Shown one piece after another: positions 6,240 to 12,633 of a DNA stretch of 12,633 nt. A program made the position numbers and the translations under genes. Every line of letters starts with the position of its first letter. The first letter of the stretch is position 1. The notes below the pieces were generated by a model. It had not been told where the DNA came from. It made no database searches and was given only the letters and a program-made list of their open reading frames with translations. The stretch comes from Bacteroidota bacterium (lineage in GTDB: Bacteria > Bacteroidota > Bacteroidia > Chitinophagales > Chitinophagaceae): contig JAEWAC010000280.1 in assembly GCA_023391895.1 (NCBI GenBank), positions 1-12,633 on the forward strand, read 5' to 3'.

Positions 6240-6401
6240 TCAAGGCCAACCCGATGGCTACGCCCCTTTGGCCGGCCCACGCACAAACAACCCTCATTCC
6301 TGAGTGTATCTTTCTTTGAGTATTGTAGATTATTTGGGGTGACATTACTGATATGGAGTTTTGAAGAAGTTCAAATCTTTTTGCGTGTTAAGGTAAACTA
6401 C

Positions 6402-6475
6402 TGCAGGCGCTGTATCCCGCTACACTTTTCTTAAAGTAATATGTCACTGAAGTTAATGCGGGATAAGGCGCTGCA
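6402..6475. repeat. long inverted repeat with an internal small hairpin
   Basis: The left arm TGCAGGCGCTGTATCCCGC (6402-6420) faces the right arm GCGGGATAAGGCGCTGCA (6458-6475). TATCCCGC/GCGGGATA pair perfectly, and TGCA plus GCGC pair across a one-base bulge. The 37-base interior has its own stem ACTTT (6424-6428) with AAAGT (6433-6437). It could be a structured RNA, a MITE-like remnant or a repeat unit. Confidence 0.55.
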
Positions 6476-6557
6476 CCAGTCTTGCTCTCTGTCCTACTTT
6501 ATTCATTTTACATTTTACATATTGCCTTCAGCTTCCCGCCTTCCGTCTCTGCTAAAA

Positions 6558-6597
6558 AGTAAAAAGCCCGACCATAGGGTACGGTGGGCTTTTTGAT
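6558..6597 (-). terminator. terminator of the L,D-transpeptidase gene
   Basis: AAAAAGCCC (6561-6569) and GGGCTTTTT (6586-6594) form a perfect stem, extended inward by ACC/GGT. On the minus strand it ends in a T-run 28 bases beyond the transpeptidase stop. Its symmetry would also stop transcripts coming from the left. Confidence 0.85.
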
Positions 6598-6621
6598 CAT
6601 CCATCCTTGTTTGCGTCCAAA

Positions 6622-7401
6622 TTAGCCATTAAGTATCTTCGATCCGTGCAGATAACTGGCTGATGGATGATATATAAATAAAGTAGTTCCTTCTTTAATG
6701 GTGTTGATCACCTTGTCCGACTCGGCGCGGGGAACCGCGGGACAACCAAAGCTGCGGCCCATGTAAGCCGCGTTTTTGCGGTTCTCGCCTATATAATCCG
6801 CCCCGTGCACTACGATGGCCCGGGCTTCCGCCTGGTCGTTAAAGCCGCGTTCTTTGCCTTCCAGTCGTAAAGATAGGCCGTGCTTGCCAAAGTAGGTGTT
6901 TTTAGTTACATAAAAACCCAGACTGCTTTGCAACGATTCCGGAATGTTGGAAAACTTTTTCGCCATGTCTATCCCGGTGTTTTTGCCATGCGATACATAA
7001 GTATTCACCAGCACCTTAAAGTTTTTCACATCCAGAATATAGAGGCGCTTTTTACGCGACGACTGGCTGAAATCCACTACCGTCAATATATTGCTGTTGG
7101 GAACCGCACCTTTATCCAGCAGGTATTGATAACCCTTGTAGGCATACTGCAGGGCCACGGGCGATAAGCCCAGCTTGCCCAGGTTCAGGCTGTCGTACAA
7201 CAAGGCACTTGCTGTTTTTACCTTTTCAGCCTTATTCCTTTCAGCATCTTCTTTGGCATTGTTATCACTATTGCTGGTAATTACTTCTGTAACGGAAGCA
7301 GAGGCGTTGGCCATTACATTTTTACTGCCGGCTTTTACCAGGGGAGGCAAGGTGAAAGACAGGCAGCCTAAAACAAAAAGCGGTAAAATGGTTTTTCTCA
7401 C
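6622..7401 (-). CDS. murein L,D-transpeptidase catalytic domain protein (YkuD_2 type)
   Basis: Exported cysteine transpeptidase expected to act on peptidoglycan stem peptides in the periplasm (3-3 cross-links or attachment of protein to murein). The start is GTG at 7401-7399, giving 259 aa. No ATG lies close upstream, and this start supplies the signal peptide MRKTILPLFVLGCLSFTLPPLVKA (cleavage near residue 24). Cys13 follows V-L-G, so a lipoprotein signal is possible but less likely. A low-complexity N/A/E/K linker (about 26-62) precedes the catalytic domain. Active-site motifs are IVVHGADYIGE (His199, Gly200) and MGRSFGCPAVP (Ser217, Gly219, Cys220), the expected HG...SxGC pattern. It is the last gene of a minus-strand series; 161 bases separate it from the AI-2E-type gene, enough for its own promoter. 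Confidence 0.92.
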   Translation of the reverse strand: MRKTILPLFVLGCLSFTLPPLVKAGSKNVMANASASVTEVITSNSDNNAKEDAERNKAEKVKTASALLYDSLNLGKLGLSPVALQYAYKGYQYLLDKGAVPNSNILTVVDFSQSSRKKRLYILDVKNFKVLVNTYVSHGKNTGIDMAKKFSNIPESLQSSLGFYVTKNTYFGKHGLSLRLEGKERGFNDQAEARAIVVHGADYIGENRKNAAYMGRSFGCPAVPRAESDKVINTIKEGTTLFIYHPSASYLHGSKILNG

Positions 7402-7562
7402 GGTTCTGACTTGTTTAGGAATATTGGAACGCTGCGGGTGTGAAAATATTGTGCCGTTTCCGCACCTGCAAGTAAACGATAGGAAAAGTTTATGAATTGA
7501 GCATAAATACGTTAAAGCCAGTAGAAAGCCTAGGTGTTTTTACGGATGAGCTTTGGTCAGGT

Positions 7563-8624
7563 TTACTTTACGCGGTGTGATTCGCGTCGCTTGCTGATGA
7601 ACTCGTTGCCGTAAATACGCAGCAGCAAAATAAACATGGATATCAACAGCGGACCAAACACCAGCCCAATAAAGCCAAACAACTGTATCCCGACAATGAC
7701 CCCAAAAACCGTGATGAGGGGGTGGATGTTGCCGATCTTTTTATTGAGGATAAAACGAAACAGGTTGTCTACCAGCCCAATGAGTAAAAAGCCCCACAAT
7801 CCCATGGCAATGCCTTTGCCTGTGTGACCCTGTGCCAGCAGCATAATGGTGAGGGGCACGTACACCAGTGCCGCCCCTACAACGGGCAGCATGGCGGTAA
7901 TGCAGGTGGCCACAAACCACAAAAACGGCTCGTTAATGCCGATGATGAGGTAGCCGATGAGGCCCACCAGGCCTTGTATCAGCGCAATGAGCGGGATGCC
8001 GATGGTGTTGGACACTACCATGATGCGCAGCTCCTTGCCGATGAGTTCCACGTTACCATCTCTCAGGGGAATGTACTCGTACAGGGAGTCTTCCATAAAG
8101 CGGCCGTTCACCAGCATAAAATACAGCATAAAGTACATACTGGCAATCAGGGTAATGGTGTTGAAGGTGACGCCCAGCACCTTGGGCAGCAGCTGGCCCA
8201 GGTACGGCCCCAGCTCGTTGATGGCATTGGGATTGACAATCTGGTAGCCGATTTTTTCTTTTAAGTCATTGACGGTTTTTTTCAGGGCGTCCAGCAGCTC
8301 GGAGGAATGGGTGACCACGTAACTGATCTTGGAGTACAGGATGTTGCCCAGCAGGCCTATCGGCACCAGGATTACAAAAAACGAAAGCAGCATCAGCACC
8401 CAGGCCGCCGTACTACGGCGCCAGCCTTTTTTTTCCGTCAGGTAAAACATCCGGTCCCGCATGATGACGTAAAACGTAACGGCACCCAAAAAAGCCGACA
8501 AAAAAAACCACAGCTCACGAATCAGTACAATACCTAAAAAAAGAATGATGACAATAAATGCGATCTGCCGTAAAAGGTTAGTGTCTATCGTGTTATTCGG
8601 ATTGCTGTTGATTCCTGTGCCCAT
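7563..8624 (-). CDS. AI-2E family (PerM/YdiK-type) membrane transporter
   Basis: A 353-aa polytopic membrane protein starting at ATG 8624. It has two N-terminal membrane segments (LLRQIAFIVIILFLGIVLI, then FFLSAFLGAVTFYVIM), a third after RRSTAAW, then a soluble stretch (SELLDALKKTVNDLKEKIGY). A helical C-terminal half carries the family's typical end NIHPLITVFGVIVGIQLFGFIGLVFGPLLISM. The AI-2E family includes the TqsA autoinducer exporter and Na+/H+ antiporter-like members, so the substrate cannot be told from sequence. Its start is 42 bases after the MATE stop on the same strand, so the two are probably co-transcribed. Family confident, substrate unknown. Confidence 0.93.
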   Translation of the reverse strand: MGTGINSNPNNTIDTNLLRQIAFIVIILFLGIVLIRELWFFLSAFLGAVTFYVIMRDRMFYLTEKKGWRRSTAAWVLMLLSFFVILVPIGLLGNILYSKISYVVTHSSELLDALKKTVNDLKEKIGYQIVNPNAINELGPYLGQLLPKVLGVTFNTITLIASMYFMLYFMLVNGRFMEDSLYEYIPLRDGNVELIGKELRIMVVSNTIGIPLIALIQGLVGLIGYLIIGINEPFLWFVATCITAMLPVVGAALVYVPLTIMLLAQGHTGKGIAMGLWGFLLIGLVDNLFRFILNKKIGNIHPLITVFGVIVGIQLFGFIGLVFGPLLISMFILLLRIYGNEFISKRRESHRVK

Positions 8625-8666
8625 GCCGTAGTGAAATTAATCAAAGGTATGGGTATAAGTAAAAAA

Positions 8667-10082
8667 TTATACCGTGACTGTTTTCCATCGTCCTCTTTTA
8701 AACAAGATAAAGGCGGCAATGGTAATCGCGGTTTCGGCTACGGGTATGGCAATAAAAACACCGGTAGGTCCCATGGCCAGCGGCTTGGCCAGTATATACG
8801 CCAGCGGTATCTGAAACAGCCAAAAGCCAAACACATTGATGATAGTAGGGGTACGGGTATCGCCGGCACCGTTAAAGGCATTGTTCATCACCATACCAAT
8901 ACCATAAAAAATATAGCCGAGCGAAATAATGCGCATGGCATCTACCGCTATGGCCTGCACGGCCCGCTGCCGGGTAAAAAGGCCCACAATTAGTTCGGCA
9001 CCGGCCAAAAACAAGATGGAAACCACCGCCATAAAAATAGCGTTGTACTTGGCTGTTTGCATCACGGCCTTTTCGGCCCGGGCGGTTTCTTTGGCGCCTA
9101 AATTCTGCCCCACCAAAGTCGCAGCCGCATTGGATATACCCCAGGCCGGTAAAATAAAAAACATAATGATGCGCAGGGCGGTCTGGTAGCCGGCCGAAGC
9201 CTCGCTATGACCCGTTTCGGCCACCAGCCGGGCCAGAAAGATCCAGCTGCACGAAGCAATAATGAATTGTAAAGTAGCCGGCCAGGCCACCTGCATCAAC
9301 GACCGGATCACCTCCCACTCCGTCTTCAGCCGGCGCAGCGACAACTGCACCAGGCTTTTGCCGGTGAACAGGTGATAGAGCTGGTACACCACACCAATAC
9401 CACGGCCAATGGTAGTGGCAATCGCCGCCCCCGTCAGGCCAAAGCCCGGTACCGGTCCCAGGCCGTTTATCAGGAGCGGGCATAAAATAATATTGCTGAT
9501 GTTGGCGATCCACAGGCTTTTCATGGCAATGGATGCATCGCCGGCGCCGCGAAAAATACCATTGATCAAGAATAAAAGAACAATCACAAGGCTGCCACCA
9601 AACATAATGCGTACATAAGGGGTGCCGATGGCGATGGTTTCGGGTTCGGCCCCCATCAGGCGCAGGATGTCGCTGGCGTACACCACGCCCGCCACACTCA
9701 GTATCAGGGTCACCGCCAGGGCCAGCCAAAGCGACTGCAGGGCTGTAGTGGCGGCGCCTTCCGCATTTTTTTCACCAATGCGCCGGGCCACCACCGCCGT
9801 AGCGGCCATACTCAGGCCAATGGCCAGCGAATACACCAGCGTCAGCACCGATTCGGTCAGGCCCACGGTGGAGATGGCGTGCTGGCCGAGTTTGGCTACA
9901 AAAAAAAGGTCCACGACGGCAAACACGCTTTCCATGCCCATTTCCAGGATCATGGGGATGGCCAGCATAAATACCGCCTTGCTCAGGCTGCCGGTGGTAT
10001 AATCCTGCTGTTCGCCCTTTAAGGCCCGGATGATAAAAGACAGGTAATAAGAAAACTTAGTGGTAGAATAAGACCGCGACAT
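8667..10082 (-). CDS. MATE family multidrug/cation efflux transporter
   Basis: A 471-aa inner-membrane exporter with the two-bundle, twelve-helix MATE layout, driven by Na+ or H+. ATG 10082 starts a roughly 30-residue soluble N-terminus (MSRSYSTTKFSYYLSFIIRA), then TTGSLSKAVFMLAIPMILEMGMESVFAVVDLFFVAKLG, the characteristic first helices. Matching features in both halves are GLSMAATAVVARRIGEKNAEGA in the first and NAAATLVGQNLGAKETARAEKA in the second, plus INGIFRGAGDAS and NNAFNGAGDTRTP, the paired GAGD motifs typical of MATE proteins. Typical substrates are cationic drugs and dyes, but none can be assigned here. It leads a probable minus-strand unit with the AI-2E-type gene. Confidence 0.95.
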   Translation of the reverse strand: MSRSYSTTKFSYYLSFIIRALKGEQQDYTTGSLSKAVFMLAIPMILEMGMESVFAVVDLFFVAKLGQHAISTVGLTESVLTLVYSLAIGLSMAATAVVARRIGEKNAEGAATTALQSLWLALAVTLILSVAGVVYASDILRLMGAEPETIAIGTPYVRIMFGGSLVIVLLFLINGIFRGAGDASIAMKSLWIANISNIILCPLLINGLGPVPGFGLTGAAIATTIGRGIGVVYQLYHLFTGKSLVQLSLRRLKTEWEVIRSLMQVAWPATLQFIIASCSWIFLARLVAETGHSEASAGYQTALRIIMFFILPAWGISNAAATLVGQNLGAKETARAEKAVMQTAKYNAIFMAVVSILFLAGAELIVGLFTRQRAVQAIAVDAMRIISLGYIFYGIGMVMNNAFNGAGDTRTPTIINVFGFWLFQIPLAYILAKPLAMGPTGVFIAIPVAETAITIAAFILFKRGRWKTVTV

Positions 10083-10223
10083 GACTATGATGGTTTTAAA
10101 AAGAAAGCTGAAAGCTGCCCTGTTGGGCTGTACTGTTACCGGGGTGCTGAATACTCCTCTTTAAATGAGGAAGTCATTAAAAAATCATAGTCCGTCGTTA
10201 AGAAGGGCAAAAGTAAGGTTGAA

Positions 10224-10268
10224 CCTTTTCAAAATCCCATATACGCGTATGGGCTGTTGAAGAAAAGG
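10224..10268. repeat. palindromic unit of the AAAACCCATATA-type motif
   Basis: CCTTTTCAAAATCCCATATA (10224-10243) faces TATGGG-CTGTTGAAGAAAAGG (10248-10268). CCCATA and TATGGG pair around TACGCG and the outer CCTTTTC/GAAAAGG pair, giving an interrupted 45-base palindrome. Confidence 0.65.
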
Positions 10269-10320
10269 GATAAACTGCGTTTCTTTTTGTCTGGATTGTA
10301 TAAAAGTGCACAGAAGCGGT

Positions 10321-10340
10321 CATATGGGTTTTTGAAAAGA
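10321..10340 (-). repeat. inverted copy of the AAAACCCATATA-type motif beside the glycosylase stop
   Basis: CATATGGGTTTTTGAAAAGA is the reverse complement, with about two mismatches, of the left arm at 10224-10243. It lies ten bases beyond the stop codon of the SMUG2-type gene. The pair bounds a 117-base segment with no gene. Confidence 0.65.
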
Positions 10341-10350
10341 TGGGCCTGCA

Positions 10351-11034
10351 TCAACCCTGTTTTGCGTTATTCAATGCCTCCAGGTATTGCTGCACATAAG
10401 CGTCTTTTTGTTTGCGGCGGTATTGCAAAATAAAGCGGGGGTGCGGCAGGGGCACAATTTCTTTAAAAAACCCATACCGGTTGTTGAGCGAAGACAGGTA
10501 ACGGAAGTTTTTTTCACCGCCAATACACAGGCACTGCTCTCGCCGGGCCTGAAAGCTGAGCAGCTTTTGAATGTTTTCTACAATAAAAGGCTCCACAGTT
10601 TTCAGCAGTTCCTTGTCGTCGTAATAATTGATGTTTTTGCCCCGCTGCACAAAACCCAGCGGACTCACCGAGCCGATAAAAAAATCGTGGTAAAACTTTT
10701 GGGCGCCGCCGTACTGCTCAATGACTTCGTAAATAAATTCGGCTGATAGCTCGGATTGCTGTTTCAGGTCGTTGGGGATTTGACAAAACTGCGTGAGTTG
10801 CCGGGCGGCTGTAAAGTTCACCCCTGTGGCACCGGCGCCAAAGCGGCCGGGATTAATGCCCAGCAAAATGATGCGCGGGTCGGTATCGTTATAAAATTTC
10901 TGAAAAAACTGTTCTACCAGGCACATCACGGCGCCGCTTTGCTGCGGGTGCAGCCACTCTACCTCGTTGGGAAGTTGTTGCGGTGGTTGCAGGCCGCCGT
11001 AAAAATCAATGAGGTTTTGTGCCCAGGTTGCCAT
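10351..11034 (-). CDS. SMUG2-type uracil-DNA glycosylase family protein
   Basis: A 227-aa protein beginning at ATG 11034, of the uracil-DNA glycosylase superfamily, SMUG1-like branch (SMUG2). It probably removes damaged bases such as uracil from DNA in base excision repair. Motif 1 is LLGINPGRFGAGATGVNFT (57-75), equivalent to SMUG1 GMNPGPxG. A middle segment, FIGSVSPLGFVQRGKNINYYD (119-139), fits the base-binding part. The C-terminal catalytic loop motif is PLPHPRF (195-201) with His198, equivalent to the HPSPR loop. Motif 1 has Asn61 rather than the Asp of family 1 enzymes, as in SMUG1. Length is normal. It is divergent from rmuC across 183 bases. Family is confident; the exact lesion specificity is not known. 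Confidence 0.88.
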   Translation of the reverse strand: MATWAQNLIDFYGGLQPPQQLPNEVEWLHPQQSGAVMCLVEQFFQKFYNDTDPRIILLGINPGRFGAGATGVNFTAARQLTQFCQIPNDLKQQSELSAEFIYEVIEQYGGAQKFYHDFFIGSVSPLGFVQRGKNINYYDDKELLKTVEPFIVENIQKLLSFQARREQCLCIGGEKNFRYLSSLNNRYGFFKEIVPLPHPRFILQYRRKQKDAYVQQYLEALNNAKQG

Positions 11035-11036
11035 AG

Positions 11037-11101
11037 CTATAGGATGGGTTTTATAATAAAAAGTTTCAATTTACGCTGTTTTTGATATGGGGTTTTGAAA
11101 C
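11037..11101 (-). repeat. two copies of the AAAACCCATATA-type motif in the divergent promoter region
   Basis: CTATAGGATGGGTTTTATAA (11037-11056, a weak copy) and GATATGGGGTTTTGAAAC (11084-11101, a good copy) are in the same orientation. The first begins two bases upstream of the glycosylase start codon, so these copies would lie in its 5' leader or promoter. Confidence 0.5.
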
Positions 11102-11150
11102 ATTTGCCCACCGCAAAGCACACCACAACCGGCATCGGCACTCAATAAAT

Positions 11151-11180
11151 TTTGATTTGAGGCGTTTCTGTCTAATTTTA
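11151..11180 (+). promoter_or_regulatory. possible Bacteroidota-type promoter of rmuC
   Basis: TTTG at 11151-11154, 18 bases, then TAATTTTA at 11173-11180 (TAnnTTTG with one mismatch). Spacing is one base short of the usual 19-21. It would leave a leader of about 35 bases before the ATG at 11218. Confidence 0.35.
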
Positions 11181-11217
11181 CTAAAAATATTGGTATTACT
11201 AACCTCATTAGCTTTTT

Positions 11218-12633
11218 ATGGAAACAGGTATCTTATTGGGTATAGGAGCAGGCTTAACAGCCGGCGTGATCATGGGTTTTTACTGGGCCAAAAACAGCTT
11301 GTCAAAAAGCCATATGCCGTCCGCGCAATACCATGCCCTGGCTGCAGAAACCAATCGCTTGTCCATTGCACTGGCGTCTTCGCTTTCCAAAGAGCAGGTG
11401 GCGCAGGGTTATGTGATCAAAGAATGGTTTGTTAAATGCAATGAGGATTTGCAGGCCGCCCGGCTGGTGCTGCAGCAAAAAGAACAACAGCTGTTGCGAC
11501 TCACCTCCGAGTCGGAACAAAAAATATCCAAAGAAGAACTGGAAAAAGGGTACGTGGCCAAAGAAACCTTTGATATTGTTTACCTAAAGCTGCAGCAGGT
11601 CGAGTACAAAATGAATGGTGATGCCGAAAAACTCATTGAACTGAACAAGGAAGTAAGCGAACTGCAAAAAGAAAACGATGCCCTCATTGACCGCTTTACC
11701 GAGTACAAAAAAGAAATAGAAAGCTGGCACCTGCAGGCGGCTGAGCAGTTTAAAAACCTGGCCAATGATATTTTAAAAGAAAAAAGCAAGGACTTTGTAG
11801 AAACCAATAAAGTAACCCTGGATCATTTGCTGGACCCGCTGAAAACCGACCTCACGACTTTTAAAAAAACCATTGAAGACACCCGCAAAGAAGACATACA
11901 GGACCTGACCTCGCTGAAAAAAGAAATCGAAGCCCTGCAAAAACTCAATACCCAGTTGAGCCTGGATGCGCAAAAGCTGGCCGGTGCTTTAAAGAGTGAT
12001 GTAAAAGTACAGGGCGACTGGGGCGAAGACCGTTTGAAATACATACTGGAAGCCGAAGGTTTGCAGCGCTATATCGACTTTAGCAGCCAGGGAACCTATC
12101 GCGATGAAGAGCAGGATGTGAGCCGCCGGCCCGACTTTATCATAAACCTGCCCGATGGCAAACACATCATCATCGACAGCAAGGTTTCTTTAAATGCCTA
12201 TGTAGAATATTTTAATAGTACGGAAGATCATCGCAAGCGGGATTGCCTAAAGCAACTGGTGCGCAACATCAACGATCATATTGACGAGCTGTCGGCTAAA
12301 AACTACCATTTGCTCAATGGTCTCAATACACCGGATTTTGTGTGTTTGTTCATGCACTTTGAGCCAGCGCTGAGCATGGCCATGAACGAGTGCCCTGATA
12401 TTTTGCAGCGGGCCATGAATAAAAAAATTGTCATTCTAACGCCTACTACATTAGTCGCCACTGCTAAAATGATCCGCCTGATCTGGCAAAAAGAAAACCG
12501 CGTTAAAAACGTGGAAGAAATCTTTAAGCAATGCGGACTGCTGTACGATAAGTTTGTGTCGTTTGTTGAAGACTTTCAAAATGTAGGCGACAGCCTACAA
12601 AGCGCCTCCAACTCATACCAGCACGCCCTGGAC
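11218..12633 (+). CDS. rmuC: DNA recombination protein RmuC, 3' end outside the window
   Basis: The frame is open from ATG 11218 to the window edge (472 codons seen). RmuC proteins have a PD-(D/E)XK nuclease-like core and limit rearrangements such as inversions at repeats. Residues about 3-22 form one membrane anchor (GILLGIGAGLTAGVIMGFYW). Residues about 40-260 are long coiled coil rich in K, E, Q and L. The RmuC domain follows: VQGDWGEDRLKYILEAEGL, then RRPDFIINLPDGKHIIIDSKVSLNAY, where PDF..(x)n..DSK is the nuclease-like core, and LTPTTLVATAKMIRLIWQKE. Within the coiled coil, SKE...GYV.KE.F occurs twice, starting at residues 57 and 104. Only the last part of the protein should be missing. 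Confidence 0.94.
   Translation, partial: METGILLGIGAGLTAGVIMGFYWAKNSLSKSHMPSAQYHALAAETNRLSIALASSLSKEQVAQGYVIKEWFVKCNEDLQAARLVLQQKEQQLLRLTSESEQKISKEELEKGYVAKETFDIVYLKLQQVEYKMNGDAEKLIELNKEVSELQKENDALIDRFTEYKKEIESWHLQAAEQFKNLANDILKEKSKDFVETNKVTLDHLLDPLKTDLTTFKKTIEDTRKEDIQDLTSLKKEIEALQKLNTQLSLDAQKLAGALKSDVKVQGDWGEDRLKYILEAEGLQRYIDFSSQGTYRDEEQDVSRRPDFIINLPDGKHIIIDSKVSLNAYVEYFNSTEDHRKRDCLKQLVRNINDHIDELSAKNYHLLNGLNTPDFVCLFMHFEPALSMAMNECPDILQRAMNKKIVILTPTTLVATAKMIRLIWQKENRVKNVEEIFKQCGLLYDKFVSFVEDFQNVGDSLQSASNSYQHALD

Larger units (their letters stand above)
5914..6560. other. gene-free stretch rich in hairpins and repeats
   Basis: No convincing gene. In order it holds: an inverted pair GTTGCG (5939-5944) and CGCAAC (5972-5977); an inverted pair of the AAAACCCATATA-type motif (5977-6040); copy 3 of the 34-base hairpin repeat (6093-6125); two direct copies of the short motif (6129-6172); a C-rich hairpin (6208-6239); one inverted short motif (6351-6369); and a long inverted repeat (6402-6475). 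The 73-codon open frame at 6098-6319 is only the repeat read as protein. Confidence 0.75.

Noticed and set aside
6098..6319. Open frame of 73 codons starting MLNLFQHLLL
   Set aside because: The start is the 34-base hairpin repeat read as protein, followed by more repeat sequence; there is no sensible protein pattern.
7824..8264. Plus-strand open frame opposite the AI-2E-type gene
   Set aside because: Rich in H, Q, N and G, the usual reverse reading of a membrane protein gene; no start context or domain.
9205..9729. Open frame of 174 codons inside the MATE gene, same strand
   Set aside because: Overlaps the MATE exporter in another frame and is rich in G, D, P and R as expected of a shifted frame.
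10147..10174. Imperfect inverted repeat CCTC-TTTAAAT-GAGG upstream of the MATE gene
   Set aside because: Only four strong pairs; too weak to call a regulatory site.

Overview
The window looks like chromosomal DNA of a Bacteroidota bacterium, most likely a Chitinophagaceae-type genome. The evidence is the gene families (GHL10 lipoprotein-like hydrolase relative, YkuD_2 L,D-transpeptidase, SMUG2-type glycosylase, a small secreted protein with a Bacteroidota-style sequence), weak or absent Shine-Dalgarno sites, and a promoter resembling the Bacteroidota -33 TTTG / -7 TAnnTTTG type. The genes are housekeeping and stress functions. I see no phage, IS transposase, CRISPR array, tRNA or rRNA.

Left part (1-2920, all +): the 3' end of a MarR-type regulator, whose reading frame is broken at a run of nine A, followed closely by a secreted GHL10-family glycosidase-like protein and a strong terminator. 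Next comes an antioxidant pair: an AhpC peroxiredoxin with the three-cysteine layout of the mycobacterial enzyme, and its probable AhpD-type thiol reductase. A candidate OxyR-type operator and a promoter precede ahpC, a hairpin separates the two genes, and a terminator closes the unit.

Middle (2920-6600): a 470-base gene-free stretch with repeats, a small secreted protein on the minus strand, then rpoN (sigma-54) overlapping by ATGA a PAP2-like membrane protein. A second gene-free stretch of about 650 bases follows, also full of repeats and hairpins.

Right part: a minus-strand set (MATE exporter, then an AI-2E/PerM-type membrane protein, then a periplasmic L,D-transpeptidase) ending at a strong terminator. 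After another repeat-bearing gap come a minus-strand SMUG2-type DNA glycosylase and, divergent from it, rmuC, which runs off the window end. Both of the last two genes act on DNA integrity.

The most unusual content lies between genes. One is a 34-base repeat (three copies) whose hairpin stem changes by compensating bases from copy to copy. The other is a short motif, roughly CTTC-TTC-AAAA-CCC-ATATA, which I count twelve times, always outside genes and often in inverted pairs. These look like REP-like or MITE-like intergenic elements of the host genome. No new multi-gene system is evident.
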